From Clostridium gelidum (GTDB taxonomy: Bacteria; Bacillota; Clostridia; Clostridiales; Clostridiaceae), in the NCBI RefSeq assembly GCF_019977655.1, contig NZ_AP024849.1, forward strand, positions 3,629,001-3,693,000: a DNA stretch of 64,000 bases. Reading direction: 5' to 3'. Made by a program: the position numbers and the translations under genes. Position 1 is the stretch's first letter. Each line of letters starts with the position of its first letter. Positions 16,811 through 25,626 of the stretch are shown here, piece by piece. The notes beneath the pieces are model-generated. The model had not been told where the DNA came from, did no database searches, and saw nothing but the letters and a program-made list of their open reading frames with translations.

Positions 16811-17069
16811 ACAATTTGCTATCTATTTTTAGTGATTCATAATTACCATTGTGCATCAACTCAACAGACATTATGGCTAATATACCCTTCAAATTACTAT
16901 TTATTTTCCAGTAGTATTATAACATATTTTGTAAGTATAACCCTTTCAATTTTTATAGGATGTAACTGCTTCGTTAATTAGTATGATGCATTAAAAATGC
17001 CACACTTTCACTTCTGAATAATGTGACATTTCAATTTCATATTTATTTTTGCTAATTAATATAAGATAC
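16811..17069 (-). repeat. Second repeat module in tandem, no gene between
   Basis: After a 100-bp linker (ACCATTGTGCATCAACTCAA; also at 34958), ATTATAACATATTTTGTAAG recurs at 16918. It is followed by CCCTTTCAATTTTTATAGG, a GTATGATGCATT box and the hairpin ATGCCACAC/GTGACAT at 16997-17029. Two modules back to back look like an empty unit. The second hairpin would terminate the 17070 gene. Confidence 0.65.
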
Positions 17070-17570
17070 TTATAAAGCAAGATTTCTTTGTATTACTTCG
17101 TCTACTTTTAATTTAAATTCTTCGTTTATTGTAAACTCAAGAGTTGAATTAGTTTTGAAAACTGTATTAACTTTAAATTCAATTGTATTTGGCAACACCC
17201 AACTATAACTCCGAATTTTAGACCATTTGTAAAAATAACCAGATTTATATATTCCATTTTCTCTTATTTCTGAACTTCTCAATGACCTTAATATATTTGA
17301 GATTGATAATTCTATCCAAAATATATTTATTATAATATTATTAATAATACTATTTTCCTCATAGTGAATATAGAGTTTTATGTAAGACCATGATAATAAG
17401 CACCAAAATATTAATGACACCAACCAAAAAATAGTTAAGCCTTTGCTTCCTTTTACTTTTATAATAATTTTCCCATTATTATATAATGTATATAAATCTT
17501 TTAATAGCAAACCTGTTCCAATAATAATTAATAATATATTAAGAATTGCAAATACAGAAAACTTATTCAA
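17070..17570 (-). CDS. Membrane protein, DUF5673-like
   Basis: It is about 166 residues if started at TTG 17570, which has GAGGTG six bases upstream; the GTG at 17579 overlaps that site. Three hydrophobic segments (about 6-24, 47-68, 78-92) are followed by a soluble part with ENGIYKSGYFYKWSKIRSYS and INEEFKLKVDEVIQRNL, which matches the DUF5673 pattern of small clostridial membrane proteins. Function is unknown. Confidence 0.65.
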   Translation of the reverse strand: MNKFSVFAILNILLIIIGTGLLLKDLYTLYNNGKIIIKVKGSKGLTIFWLVSLIFWCLLSWSYIKLYIHYEENSIINNIIINIFWIELSISNILRSLRSSEIRENGIYKSGYFYKWSKIRSYSWVLPNTIEFKVNTVFKTNSTLEFTINEEFKLKVDEVIQRNLAL

Positions 17571-17621
17571 GTAATTCACCTCATTTTAAATTAAACATTA
17601 TTAATTTATTATAGCATACCA

Positions 17622-17695
17622 ATTATACACTATAATGTCAATATCACACTATTCGATTTTCAAAGAACTAGCTCTTACTAAGTTACTACGTCCAA
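17622..17695 (-). repeat. Intergenic repeat module
   Basis: ATTATAGCATACC, then TCAATATCACACTATTCGAT and TTTCAAAGAAC, then AGTTACTACGTCCAA. It abuts the 115-bp element copy B. The same order (module then element) is seen at 10015-10170. Confidence 0.65.
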
Positions 17696-17810
17696 TGAAT
17701 AGCATTGATTGCGAAGCTGAGCAACTAAAAAATAGCAGTAAACTAAGAAATTTATGTTAATTTTAAATATAGCATAAATTTCTTTATTTTACTGCTCAGG
17801 TTTGCAATCT
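17696..17810. repeat. 115-bp palindromic element, copy B
   Basis: Reverse complement of 10056-10170 (TGAATAGCATTGATTGCGAA to TTTGCAATCT). It has the same internal long hairpin. Confidence 0.7.
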
Positions 17811-17986
17811 ATCCTAGAACGAAGTCGATAAAAGCGCCGAACCGCGTAGCGATTTGCTATGGAGAATCATTAATTTTCATATCCTTAGAATTTTTGTTTT
17901 TTTATAATTTTTAAAACTTTTTGATGAAAAATATATTAAATATCTTTAAAAAGTGTATAAATTCCCCCTCCCCATAATTAAGCACA
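17811..17986. other. Left flank of the IS91-like unit
   Basis: No gene is seen. The stretch CGAAGTCGATAAAAGCGCCG and CCGCGTAGCGATTTGC is richer in G+C than its surroundings and probably belongs to the terminus of the IS91-like element. The exact end could not be fixed. Confidence 0.35.
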
Positions 17987-19051
17987 TTATTTAATTGCTC
18001 CTTTTATTAAAGGTGGCGATGTGCTCCGAGGCTCAATCTTATTTTTTCTTATATAATTACCATTATCACAATTTTTACATTTACATATGTTAATACCTGT
18101 AATTTTAAAAAATAGCTCCGCTGTCGACAGCACCTCTTTATTTTCATTCTGCGTATATACTTTTAATAATATTTTACATTTTTTTAATTTTGCATTTAAA
18201 TTTCTATTGCTGTTTAATCCATAATGACGTATTTTAACAAATCCAGATGGTAATATGTGAGTAATAAACCTGCGAATAAATTCATTTGATGATAGTGACA
18301 TAATCTTTTTCTTATTGTTATCTTTATAGTCTCTCCATTCAAAAGTAACTACAGTATCTTTAATATTAATTATTCTATTATTAGATATTGCAACTCTATG
18401 AGTATATCTTCCTAAATATTGCAGTACATGTGAAGCATTTTTATATGGAGCTTTTGAATAAACTACCCATTCTTTTAAATACATTTCATTTATAAAATCT
18501 TTATATAGCAAATTATTGTTAAATTGCATTGTATTTTTATTCAACTTAAATTGTTTATCTTTAAATTCTTCTTTAAAATAGAACAAGAATTTTCCTCTAA
18601 ATTTTCTAGACAAAACTTTTACTGGAATAAAAAATTTATCCTTAGAACTAGTCCACTTATTTCCTAAGTTACTTAAACCGCCCGAAGGAACTATACAATG
18701 AATATGTGGATGATACATTAGATTTTGTCCCCATGTATGTAAAATAGTTGTTATTCCTATGTCAGCATCTAAATATTTTTTATCCTTTGCTAATTCTAGC
18801 AAAGTTTCAGAAACAGCTTTAAATAGTACATTATACATAACTTTTTGATTTAGTAGCATTAAAGTATTGAATTCATTTGGAATAGTGAAAACCATATGAA
18901 AATACCCAACCGGAAGAAGATGTTTTTCTTGATTAAAAATCCATTTCTCTTTTGCTAAAGTTTTTCTAATATAGATAGGAACACTATGGGTTTTGAAATA
19001 CTCTTCACCATAAAGTTTTAATATATCCTGTAGTTGATTGTTTCTATTCAT
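17987..19051 (-). CDS. IS91-family transposase lacking its zinc-ribbon part
   Basis: This 354-residue Y2/HUH transposase has MYHPHIHCIVPSGGL (HUH) and VLQYLGRYTHRVAISNNRI (catalytic Tyr region). In this family an N-terminal Cys-rich zinc ribbon normally separates the LKLYGEEY start from the LAKEKW...LLPVGYFHMVFTIP block. Here YIRKT is joined directly to LAKEKWIFNQEKHLLPVGYF, so about 50 residues appear deleted in frame. It overlaps the tyrosine recombinase by 8 bases. Probably inactive (inference). Confidence 0.8.
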   Translation of the reverse strand: MNRNNQLQDILKLYGEEYFKTHSVPIYIRKTLAKEKWIFNQEKHLLPVGYFHMVFTIPNEFNTLMLLNQKVMYNVLFKAVSETLLELAKDKKYLDADIGITTILHTWGQNLMYHPHIHCIVPSGGLSNLGNKWTSSKDKFFIPVKVLSRKFRGKFLFYFKEEFKDKQFKLNKNTMQFNNNLLYKDFINEMYLKEWVVYSKAPYKNASHVLQYLGRYTHRVAISNNRIINIKDTVVTFEWRDYKDNNKKKIMSLSSNEFIRRFITHILPSGFVKIRHYGLNSNRNLNAKLKKCKILLKVYTQNENKEVLSTAELFFKITGINICKCKNCDNGNYIRKNKIEPRSTSPPLIKGAIK

Positions 19052-19886
19052 CTAATAAATCAGCCGGACTTTGTATTTTTAAGACTCTATAATCTCTTAA
19101 ATGAAGATATACTGTTGTTGTAGTTATGCTAGAATGTCCCAGTAATCTTTGGATATAAATTATATCCGTACCTGCATCTAAAAGATGCGTAGCGAAAGAA
19201 TGGCGTAAAGTATGAATATGAGCCTTCTTCTTAATATTAGTTTTATTTAGATATTTTGTAAAAGCAAGTTGAATTGCTCTATTTTTTAAGTGATTTACAC
19301 CATCTCTTCCAAGAAATAAATAATTGTTAGGCTTGTACATTTTCCAATATTCTCTTAAAAGTATAAGATTACTTTGTGCTAATAAAGTATGTCTATCCTT
19401 TTTTCCTTTACCATCTCTAACAATTATTTTCATGTCGTTACTATCGATATCCGTAACTTTTAATTTTGCAACTTCACTTAATCTTAAACCACCAGAATAA
19501 ATTACTGAGAAAATTGTTTTATAACGCAGATTATCAATAGAATCAAGAAACTCTTTAACCTCACTTTTAGAAAGTACTACCGGAAGAGTTTTTCTCTTCT
19601 TCATTCGTGGGACTTTTAAATTATTCCATTCCTTATTTAATGTAACAACAAAAAGGAATTTTATTATTGAATTTTTATAGTTAACAGTATCTTCTTTTAA
19701 CTTTCTATTTGTGATACAATCATATAGAAAATTTACCGCATGCTTTTCTTCGAAAAGCTCGGGTGATAATGCTACAAAGTTTTCAAATTCACCCACAACT
19801 AGTAGGTAATTTTTAATAGTGGATTCTGTAAATCCACGTATTACTAAATCTTTATGAAAATTGACTTGTAATTCAGTCATTTTCAT
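19044..19886 (-). CDS. Tyrosine recombinase (XerC/D-like) of an IS91-type unit
   Basis: It is about 280 residues from ATG 19886 (AAAGGAG five bases upstream). An N-terminal SAM-like core-binding domain (GFTESTIKNYLLVVGEFENF) is followed by the catalytic domain: Arg in YSGGLRLSEVAKL, HTLRHSFATHLLDAG (H-x-x-R), GHSSITTTTVYLH (His and Tyr). The overlap with the IS91 transposase reflects the recombinase/IS91 pairs known in several bacteria. IS66 is inserted just upstream of its start and may have removed its promoter. Confidence 0.85.
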   Translation of the reverse strand: MKMTELQVNFHKDLVIRGFTESTIKNYLLVVGEFENFVALSPELFEEKHAVNFLYDCITNRKLKEDTVNYKNSIIKFLFVVTLNKEWNNLKVPRMKKRKTLPVVLSKSEVKEFLDSIDNLRYKTIFSVIYSGGLRLSEVAKLKVTDIDSNDMKIIVRDGKGKKDRHTLLAQSNLILLREYWKMYKPNNYLFLGRDGVNHLKNRAIQLAFTKYLNKTNIKKKAHIHTLRHSFATHLLDAGTDIIYIQRLLGHSSITTTTVYLHLRDYRVLKIQSPADLLDE

Positions 19887-20019
19887 TAACACTCCTTTCG
19901 AAGTATATAAAGGTAAGCGTCAAAGAATCGACGCGTAGCGGTAGTATAATTTAAGTGATAAAATAAACCCAACAGAAAAACTTATATTCTCTGTTGGGTA
20001 TAATTTTATATAGAAATAA

Positions 20020-21630
20020 TTATTTGGTAGTCTTAACGCGCAGTTCATCTGGAATGCTTTCAGACCATGGCATACATTTTTCTAGTATGTCCATTTCCTT
20101 AACTTCTGAATTTGCAAACATTTCAAATAAATATACTAAATACTTTTCCACTGCTAAGCCATTGGCTTTAGCCGTTTCAGTAATACTATAAAGTAATGCA
20201 CTTGATTTTGCGCCTTTTACTGTCTTGGAGAACATCCAGTTTTTTCTGCCAATTACAAATGGTTTTATAGCTCTTTCAGCTGCATTATTATCAATTTCAA
20301 GACATCCATTTGTCAAGAAAGTTCTCATATATGGCAACAACTTTTGAGCATATGCAAGAGCTTTACCTAAAGGACTTTTAGGAAGAGCATTAACAATTTC
20401 ATTATCTACATATTCTTGAAATTTATTAAGAATGGGTGCAGATCTCTTGAGCCTTATTGCATGTCGATCACCATAATAATCATCACTACATATATATTGT
20501 TCCCTTAGATCTTTTTCAACTTTATAAAGTCGCTCACAATAATTAAACCCTTCTATTGCGTGAGACTGCTTTAGAGCTTCGGGGTTTAAGGTTGATATTA
20601 TATCAAAGAATTTTCTTCGAATATGGGCCATACAATATAGTCTTTTTATATTCTTAACTTTATTATAGCCATCATATCCATCTGTTTGAAGATATCCAGA
20701 GAAACCTTCAAGAAATTCTTCAGCACAAGAACCAGATCTTGTTTTCTGATAATCATATAAAATTATATGGTTCTCTATGCCTCCGGAGCGATATAGCCAC
20801 ATGAACCTTTTTGAGTTGGAGTCTTTTCCATTTTCCTCAATAACCTTCACATAAGTTTCATCGGCGTGGATATAATTTCTTCTTAAGAGTTCCTCTTTCA
20901 TATAATGAAAAACAGGCTGAAGTTCATTTGCACAACTTATTATCCAGTTGGATAATGTCTGTCTTGAAAGATTAACATTCATCATCTTAAAATATGATTC
21001 CATTCTATATAATGGCATTGCATATTGATATTTCATGCTCACAACATGAGCTAATAATTCATTTGAAGCCATACTTTTATATAAGAAAGTATTTGGAATT
21101 TTTGCAGAAATTATATTGGCTTTATCAGCATCCGCTTCGCAATTTTTGCAAGCATATGTATATGAAATATGTTCTTCTATGTAAAGTTCTGCTGGCTTAT
21201 ATTTTAAAATTTCTTTTGATTTTTTACCGATTATAATTAAATCATTCCCACATTTATCGCAAAATGTTTCAGAGTCAGCAAGTTTATGCTCAATTGTAAC
21301 TCTATCTAGGCCGGATAGATTATCTTTCTTTCCTAAATGAGAAGATGATTTTTTTCTTGTATATGTAATTTCTTCAATGGAAGGCTCATCTATTTTAATA
21401 TCACTGTTTTTTTCAGCATCATTAAAAAGTGAGAGCTGTCTTGAATCAACTTGTTCACTAGATTGTCCAAAAATTTTTCTGTTTTTATTAAGGAGCTGTC
21501 CTTTAAGAAAAGCCAATTCCTTTTTTAAATCATCAATTTCCTTATCTTTTGATTCAATGTCTTTTTCCATTTTAGAAATCAATAATTTTGTTTTTTTATC
21601 AAGTTGATCTTCTAAATCTAAAATATCCAT
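20020..21630 (-). CDS. tnpC: IS66 transposase TnpC
   Basis: The 536-residue protein has an N-terminal leucine-rich coiled coil (KMEKDIESKDKEIDDLKKEL), a zinc-binding part (CDKCGNDL ... CKNCEADAD), and the DDE core with HADETYVKV, LQTDGYDGY and NNAAERAIKPFVIGRKNWMF. The C terminus is the IS66_C motif (ETAKANGLAVEKYLVYLFEM). The length is normal and no disruption was seen. Confidence 0.95.
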   Translation of the reverse strand: MDILDLEDQLDKKTKLLISKMEKDIESKDKEIDDLKKELAFLKGQLLNKNRKIFGQSSEQVDSRQLSLFNDAEKNSDIKIDEPSIEEITYTRKKSSSHLGKKDNLSGLDRVTIEHKLADSETFCDKCGNDLIIIGKKSKEILKYKPAELYIEEHISYTYACKNCEADADKANIISAKIPNTFLYKSMASNELLAHVVSMKYQYAMPLYRMESYFKMMNVNLSRQTLSNWIISCANELQPVFHYMKEELLRRNYIHADETYVKVIEENGKDSNSKRFMWLYRSGGIENHIILYDYQKTRSGSCAEEFLEGFSGYLQTDGYDGYNKVKNIKRLYCMAHIRRKFFDIISTLNPEALKQSHAIEGFNYCERLYKVEKDLREQYICSDDYYGDRHAIRLKRSAPILNKFQEYVDNEIVNALPKSPLGKALAYAQKLLPYMRTFLTNGCLEIDNNAAERAIKPFVIGRKNWMFSKTVKGAKSSALLYSITETAKANGLAVEKYLVYLFEMFANSEVKEMDILEKCMPWSESIPDELRVKTTK

Positions 21631-21729
21631 CCCTATACCTCACAACAAATATAGGGGTATTTTACCACAAAACCCTCAATTCCGAAACTTGTAAAAGTTC
21701 AAAATTAAGGGTTTACAGCGATATTTGTT

Positions 21730-22029
21730 TTAAAAGCTATTTCTTACTTCAATTGGCTTAAATTTAGACTTAGTTCTAACTTCATATCCCATAAGCAACC
21801 ATTTCAATTTACTATTTTCAAGTCGGAAATAGTACAGCCAGAATCCTTCATCAAAGTGAAGTATCTTAATTTTATTCATTTGCCTATTGCAAAAAACAAA
21901 CAAGGCTTTTTCAAACGGATCCAACTTTAGCTGCGTTTGCACAATCACTACTAGTCCATCAATACTTTTTCTCAAATCTGTTATTCCACATGCAAGATAA
22001 ACTGTATTAACTTTATTAAGATTAAACAT
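21730..22029 (-). CDS. tnpB: IS66 accessory protein TnpB, shortened
   Basis: This 99-residue Orf2-type protein has VYLACGITDLRKSIDGLVVI, DPFEKALFVFCNRQMNKIKI and LHFDEGFWLYYFRLEN. In most members a Trp-Pro-containing segment of some 15 residues sits between RLE and WLLMGYE; here RLENSKLKWLLMGYEVRTKS joins directly, suggesting a small in-frame deletion. It overlaps tnpA by 8 bases, as is usual for translational coupling. Confidence 0.88.
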   Translation of the reverse strand: MFNLNKVNTVYLACGITDLRKSIDGLVVIVQTQLKLDPFEKALFVFCNRQMNKIKILHFDEGFWLYYFRLENSKLKWLLMGYEVRTKSKFKPIEVRNSF

Positions 22030-22345
22030 TTGTAATCAAATCCTTAAGCAACTTACTCAAAATAGCTATTTCATTAGCCGGTACATATATTTTAGCGGCT
22101 CCTATTTCTATTATTATATTAGGTCTATCAGCTGGAACTACGGTGACTTCAGTTGTTACTTTTTCTTCTCTCATTGAAATTGCATGAAACTGTAAATTAT
22201 TATCTTCATTCTTGAATTTCTTTTTATAGTAATGAAATTGACTTTTAGTAATGTGATTTGCATTGCAGAAAGTTCCTAACGTTCCTTCGTAAGAAGAAAA
22301 GGTAGCAACAATTTCTCTCCAATTTATCTTCTCATTATTATTCAT
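22022..22345 (-). CDS. tnpA: IS66 accessory protein TnpA
   Basis: This 107-residue Orf1-type protein has an N-terminal HTH-like part (INWREIVATFSSYEGTLGTF then CNANHITKSQFHYYKKKFK) and the C-terminal strand pattern RPNIIIEIGAAKIYVPANEI. It is the first gene of the IS66 operon, starting about 86 bases inside the element end. Confidence 0.88.
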   Translation of the reverse strand: MNNNEKINWREIVATFSSYEGTLGTFCNANHITKSQFHYYKKKFKNEDNNLQFHAISMREEKVTTEVTVVPADRPNIIIEIGAAKIYVPANEIAILSKLLKDLITNV

Positions 22346-22456
22346 GTAAATAAACCTCCATTGTTAAAATCTATGTTAATTTTAACAATAGAGACTTACA
22401 TTTATCTATCCGTTAATTTTTTTACGCTTACATATAAAGAGGATGTGTTACAAAAT

Positions 22457-22487
22457 AAAAAGATGTTGCTGTCAACAACATCTTTTT
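22457..22487. terminator. Strong hairpin terminator
   Basis: AAAAAGATGTTG and CAACATCTTTTT pair with a short loop and are T- and A-flanked on both sides, so it could act in both directions. It lies in the original flank of the IS91-like unit. Confidence 0.65.
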
Positions 22488-22764
22488 ATTTTGCCATATT
22501 TTATTTAAATATGAAACTATAAATTTCAAATTAGTAGTATGAGAAAAAACAGCCGTCGCTTTTAGCGAGTTAGTTCTATCTACATATGACGCATTAAAAA
22601 AATCGCAAATTCAATCTCTTGAATAATACGATTTTACAATTTTCTATTTATTTTTAGTAATTCCTAATTTATCAAAGATACGACAGAACTGAATTTAAAA
22701 TTATTCTGCCTCAACTTTACAAGTTTGGAATTTGATGAACTCCGAATTATGCTCTTTTACATAG
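22488..22764 (-). repeat. Intergenic repeat, right part, with hairpin terminator
   Basis: CGAGTTAGTTCTATCTACAT, TATGACGCATT and hairpin AAAATCG/CGATTTT at 22599-22635, the same type as at 6331. The IS91-like unit thus sits between two parts of a repeat module. The hairpin is downstream of the AraC-type gene. No gene was seen in 22346-22764. Confidence 0.6.
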
Positions 22765-23622
22765 TTATTTTTTCTTAACAGGAATCCAAATTTCGCTGTA
22801 GTAGTTTTCATCTTGAACACCTTGAGGATAATCAGCTATATCAGAGTACATTTCAATATTATAACCTGCAGCAATTTCATAATCCTTGCAATTAGGCAGC
22901 CATTCTGAGAAAATCTTTTTGTTTACATCTTGCAGAGATTTCGGCATTGCGCCCTTGCAAGCAAAAACAGCCCACGTGAATTTAGGAATAATCTTTGTAA
23001 CAAAACCATTAGGTATTTCTATGGATGGATTATAATTGTCTGCAATCAAATATTCAAACTCATCTGAACCCATGCTCTCATCTATGCTTATTCCGTACAT
23101 TCCACATACAATTTTCCCTTTTCCTGTTTGATAATGCTCTGTCCAAAACGGTGGAATTTCTGTAGTTGCACTATCATATTTAAACACCTTTGATACGCCC
23201 ATGACAGTAAATGAATCTTTTTTAACAATTTTGTAATCCATAATATAACCGCCTTCCAATAAAAATTTAATTTTCAGCGGAGCAAACGATTTAATCATTG
23301 CTCCATCTTTTCTAACAGCAGTAGGTGTCACACCATGAAATCGAGTAAAAGCTTTTGTGAAACTATCTGGTGAGGCATAGCCATATTTCAGTGCAATATC
23401 AATAATTTTTTCATCAGTAGAAACAAGCTCACTGCCGGCAAGGGTAAGCCTGCGTTGCCTGATATACTCTCCGACCGTAAAACCACAAAGCATTGCAAAG
23501 CCTTTTTGGAAATAGAAGGTCGATATAAATGTTTTTTTTGCAATATTTTTTATTGTGATTTCTTCAGTAATATTCTCCTCAATATAGTTGATAGCTTCAC
23601 CGATTCCTTCAATCCATCCCAT
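22765..23622 (-). CDS. AraC-family regulator with GyrI-like effector domain
   Basis: The start is ATG 23622 (MGWIEGIGEAINYIEENITE), with AGGGG 8 bases upstream. It is 285 residues. The N-terminal AraC double HTH reads ITIKNIAKKTFISTFYFQKG, VGEYIRQRRLTLAGSELV and IALKYGYASPDSFTKAFTRF. From about residue 125 an AraE_binding/GyrI-like domain follows (YKIVKKDSFTVMGVSKVFKY ... YYSEIWIPVKKK). Rob/BmrR-like proteins of this design bind hydrophobic drugs. No target gene is adjacent. Confidence 0.88.
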   Translation of the reverse strand: MGWIEGIGEAINYIEENITEEITIKNIAKKTFISTFYFQKGFAMLCGFTVGEYIRQRRLTLAGSELVSTDEKIIDIALKYGYASPDSFTKAFTRFHGVTPTAVRKDGAMIKSFAPLKIKFLLEGGYIMDYKIVKKDSFTVMGVSKVFKYDSATTEIPPFWTEHYQTGKGKIVCGMYGISIDESMGSDEFEYLIADNYNPSIEIPNGFVTKIIPKFTWAVFACKGAMPKSLQDVNKKIFSEWLPNCKDYEIAAGYNIEMYSDIADYPQGVQDENYYSEIWIPVKKK

Positions 23623-23789
23623 AATCATCACCCCTGTCTGTACATATATCTTATCTCTTTTCAAGCGGTTATTCCCGACTTTTTGTGTTATGTTTTGTCT
23701 TGCCGTAAAGATTATTAAATAACCTATACATCAAATTACTATTTATTGAATTGTTTGCATGTTTCATATGTTACATTAATCTACTATTC

Positions 23790-24103
23790 TGAATTAATTA
23801 TAACATAAATTGTAAATATCACATTATTCAATTATCAAAGATCATTTTTTAATTTACTGAGTCTATCTACATATAATTTACCTCCTCAATAAAAGTACTA
23901 TTATTAGCTAGATTTCGTATGACTATGGAATTCACGTAATTTAGTACAACCTAAAATTATAATGACTATATCAACTTCCAGTTATTAGCCTAATGGGTAT
24001 ATGGATAATATGAAATTTTCTTTTTAATGAATATATTCTATTACATTATTTATATCTGCATCCCTTATTAGTATTGCGTACAAAAAAATACCGCAAATTC
24101 ATT
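23790..24103 (-). repeat. Intergenic repeat module, hairpin cut by IS3 copy 2
   Basis: AATTATAACATAAATTGTAA, CACATTATTCAATTATCAAA, TTTACTGAGTC, TATCTACATA, a 200-bp linker, TTAGTATTGCGTAC, then the first hairpin arm AATACCGCAAATTC. The IS3 element starts at 24104, and the second arm is at 25572-25592. No gene was seen in 23665-24103. Confidence 0.65.
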
Positions 24104-24131
24104 TAAAATGTACCCTTTGTAAAGGACATTG

Positions 24132-24995
24132 TTAAAAATACTGTGTAGAATCAATGAGATGATTTCTGTATTCAACAGGAGTCATCCTTTTTAAATTCCA
24201 TTGATATCTATAGTTGTTATAATAAATCATGTACTGGTCTATCTCATTTTTTAGGTCTTCTAATGTTTGGCATTGTTTTATGTTTACTTCATCTTTGAAA
24301 TGCCCAAAGAATGATTCCTGCGGGGCGTTGTCCCAACAGTTTCCTCGTCTAGACATAGATTGACCAAACCCACATTCTTTTACTAACTTCTGAAATTTAG
24401 GACTTGTGTAGTGTGATCCTTGATCTGAATGAATGAAAGCTTCAGGATGAAATTTTACACTTTTTGATTTCTTAAGATTGGTGATAGTATCGATAACTAT
24501 ATCTAATGTGAGACTATCAGATACATTATAAGCCATTATTTCATTAGTTGATGCATCTTTAATGGTCGACAAATAAGCCTTTTTGCTTTTATTTTTATAG
24601 AACAAATAGGTAATATCCGTAAGCAATACTTTGCCAGGGGTATTCTGTTTGAAATTCCTATTAAGCACATTAGGTAAGACTTTATGTTCTTTAGTTGCTT
24701 TTACCATTCGTCTATATGGATTTGCTTTTCTATAAGGACAAACTATGTCATATTTTTTCATAAGTCTGCGAATACGTTTTAGATTATATACAACTCCATA
24801 TTGAGATTTCAATACCATCTTTATTTGTCTTGCACCTTTTTTATGTTTTTTGAAGTTGAATGCCTTTAAAATTATATCTTTAACTTCCAAATCATTATCG
24901 TTGCGCTTGCTGCGCAAGCATTCGGATTTTGCTGAAAAATAATTATAATATCCAGAACGTGATACACCAGCTAATGTGCATAAATAGCTTGTCAT
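24132..24995 (-). CDS. IS3 family transposase OrfB, DDE integrase
   Basis: 287 residues, identical to the OrfB at 1333-2196, with the same DDE triad (LLTDITYLF, HSDQGSHYTS, NAPQESFFGH). No disruption. Identity between copies implies recent transposition or gene conversion. Confidence 0.92.
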   Translation of the reverse strand: MTSYLCTLAGVSRSGYYNYFSAKSECLRSKRNDNDLEVKDIILKAFNFKKHKKGARQIKMVLKSQYGVVYNLKRIRRLMKKYDIVCPYRKANPYRRMVKATKEHKVLPNVLNRNFKQNTPGKVLLTDITYLFYKNKSKKAYLSTIKDASTNEIMAYNVSDSLTLDIVIDTITNLKKSKSVKFHPEAFIHSDQGSHYTSPKFQKLVKECGFGQSMSRRGNCWDNAPQESFFGHFKDEVNIKQCQTLEDLKNEIDQYMIYYNNYRYQWNLKRMTPVEYRNHLIDSTQYF

Positions 24996-25060
24996 ATTCT
25001 TTAATTTATATTTTTTAATTACTGATTTAATAAGAATGAAATTTTCTTTTGTTAATGAAC

Positions 25061-25480
25061 CTATTTTCGTTTTATCACTCTCCTTTCTATCAAATCGAGT
25101 TTTTTTAATAATTCATTCTCAGCTTTCAGTAGAGTAGTTTGTACTTTAAGACGTTCATATTTTTCGTCTATAGAAAGTTCCTTATCACGAGGTCGCCCAG
25201 CTTTGCCTTTTCTTGTATCATCTAAACCATGTATACCGTTTTCCTTATAGGCAGCACGCCATTTTTTACTTATCGATTCAATTCGTCCAATCTCTAAGAT
25301 ACTTATCACGAAATCAGATTCTTCAAATATCTTTCGTGGAAACTTTCCTTTTTCGTATTCTGATATAAAAATTCGTCTGAATTCATCTGTATATGTAATT
25401 GATCTTTCACTAACATTTTTTACATATTTATTTCTAGATATCAATTCTATTTCTTCTTTTGTAAATAACTTATTACTCAT
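25061..25480 (-). CDS. IS3 family transposase OrfA
   Basis: 139 residues, identical to OrfA at 848-1267. It has the same A7 run near its 3' end for possible -1 frameshifting into OrfB. Confidence 0.9.
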   Translation of the reverse strand: MSNKLFTKEEIELISRNKYVKNVSERSITYTDEFRRIFISEYEKGKFPRKIFEESDFVISILEIGRIESISKKWRAAYKENGIHGLDDTRKGKAGRPRDKELSIDEKYERLKVQTTLLKAENELLKKLDLIERRVIKRK

Positions 25481-25571
25481 AAAATCTACTCCTATCTCTT
25501 TGTTTTATTATACATAAAAACCCTATAAGATAGATATTTTATTTACTGTCTATCTTATAGGGTACATTTTA

Positions 25572-25600
25572 ATTTCTTCTGAATAATGCGGTATTTTCTT
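25572..25600 (-). repeat. Second arm of hairpin split by IS3 copy 2
   Basis: ATTTCTTCTGAATAATGCGG followed by TATTTTC. It joins the arm at 24088-24103 to restore AATACCGCA/TGCGGTATT. It lies 27 bp past the stop of the GNAT gene. Confidence 0.7.
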
Positions 25601-25626
25601 AATTTCATATTTTGTTATAATCTAAA

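Larger units (their letters stand above)
19913..22431 (-). mobile_element. IS66-family element, three genes
   Basis: The element is 2519 bp with ends GTAAGCGTCAAAG and TTTTTACGCTTAC, flanked by the 8-bp direct repeat ATATAAAG (19905-19912 and 22432-22439). It contains tnpA, tnpB and tnpC in order on the minus strand, inserted 5' of the tyrosine recombinase gene. A hairpin at about 19966-20001 (ACCCAACAGA/TCTGTTGGGT) follows tnpC as terminator. Confidence 0.92.
24104..25571 (-). mobile_element. IS3-family (IS150-type) element, copy 2
   Basis: The element is 1468 bp, same ends as copy 1 but in inverted orientation, flanked by the 3-bp direct repeat ATT (24101-24103 and 25572-25574). Both translated products are identical to copy 1. 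It is inserted in the loop of another copy of the same hairpin. Confidence 0.92.
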
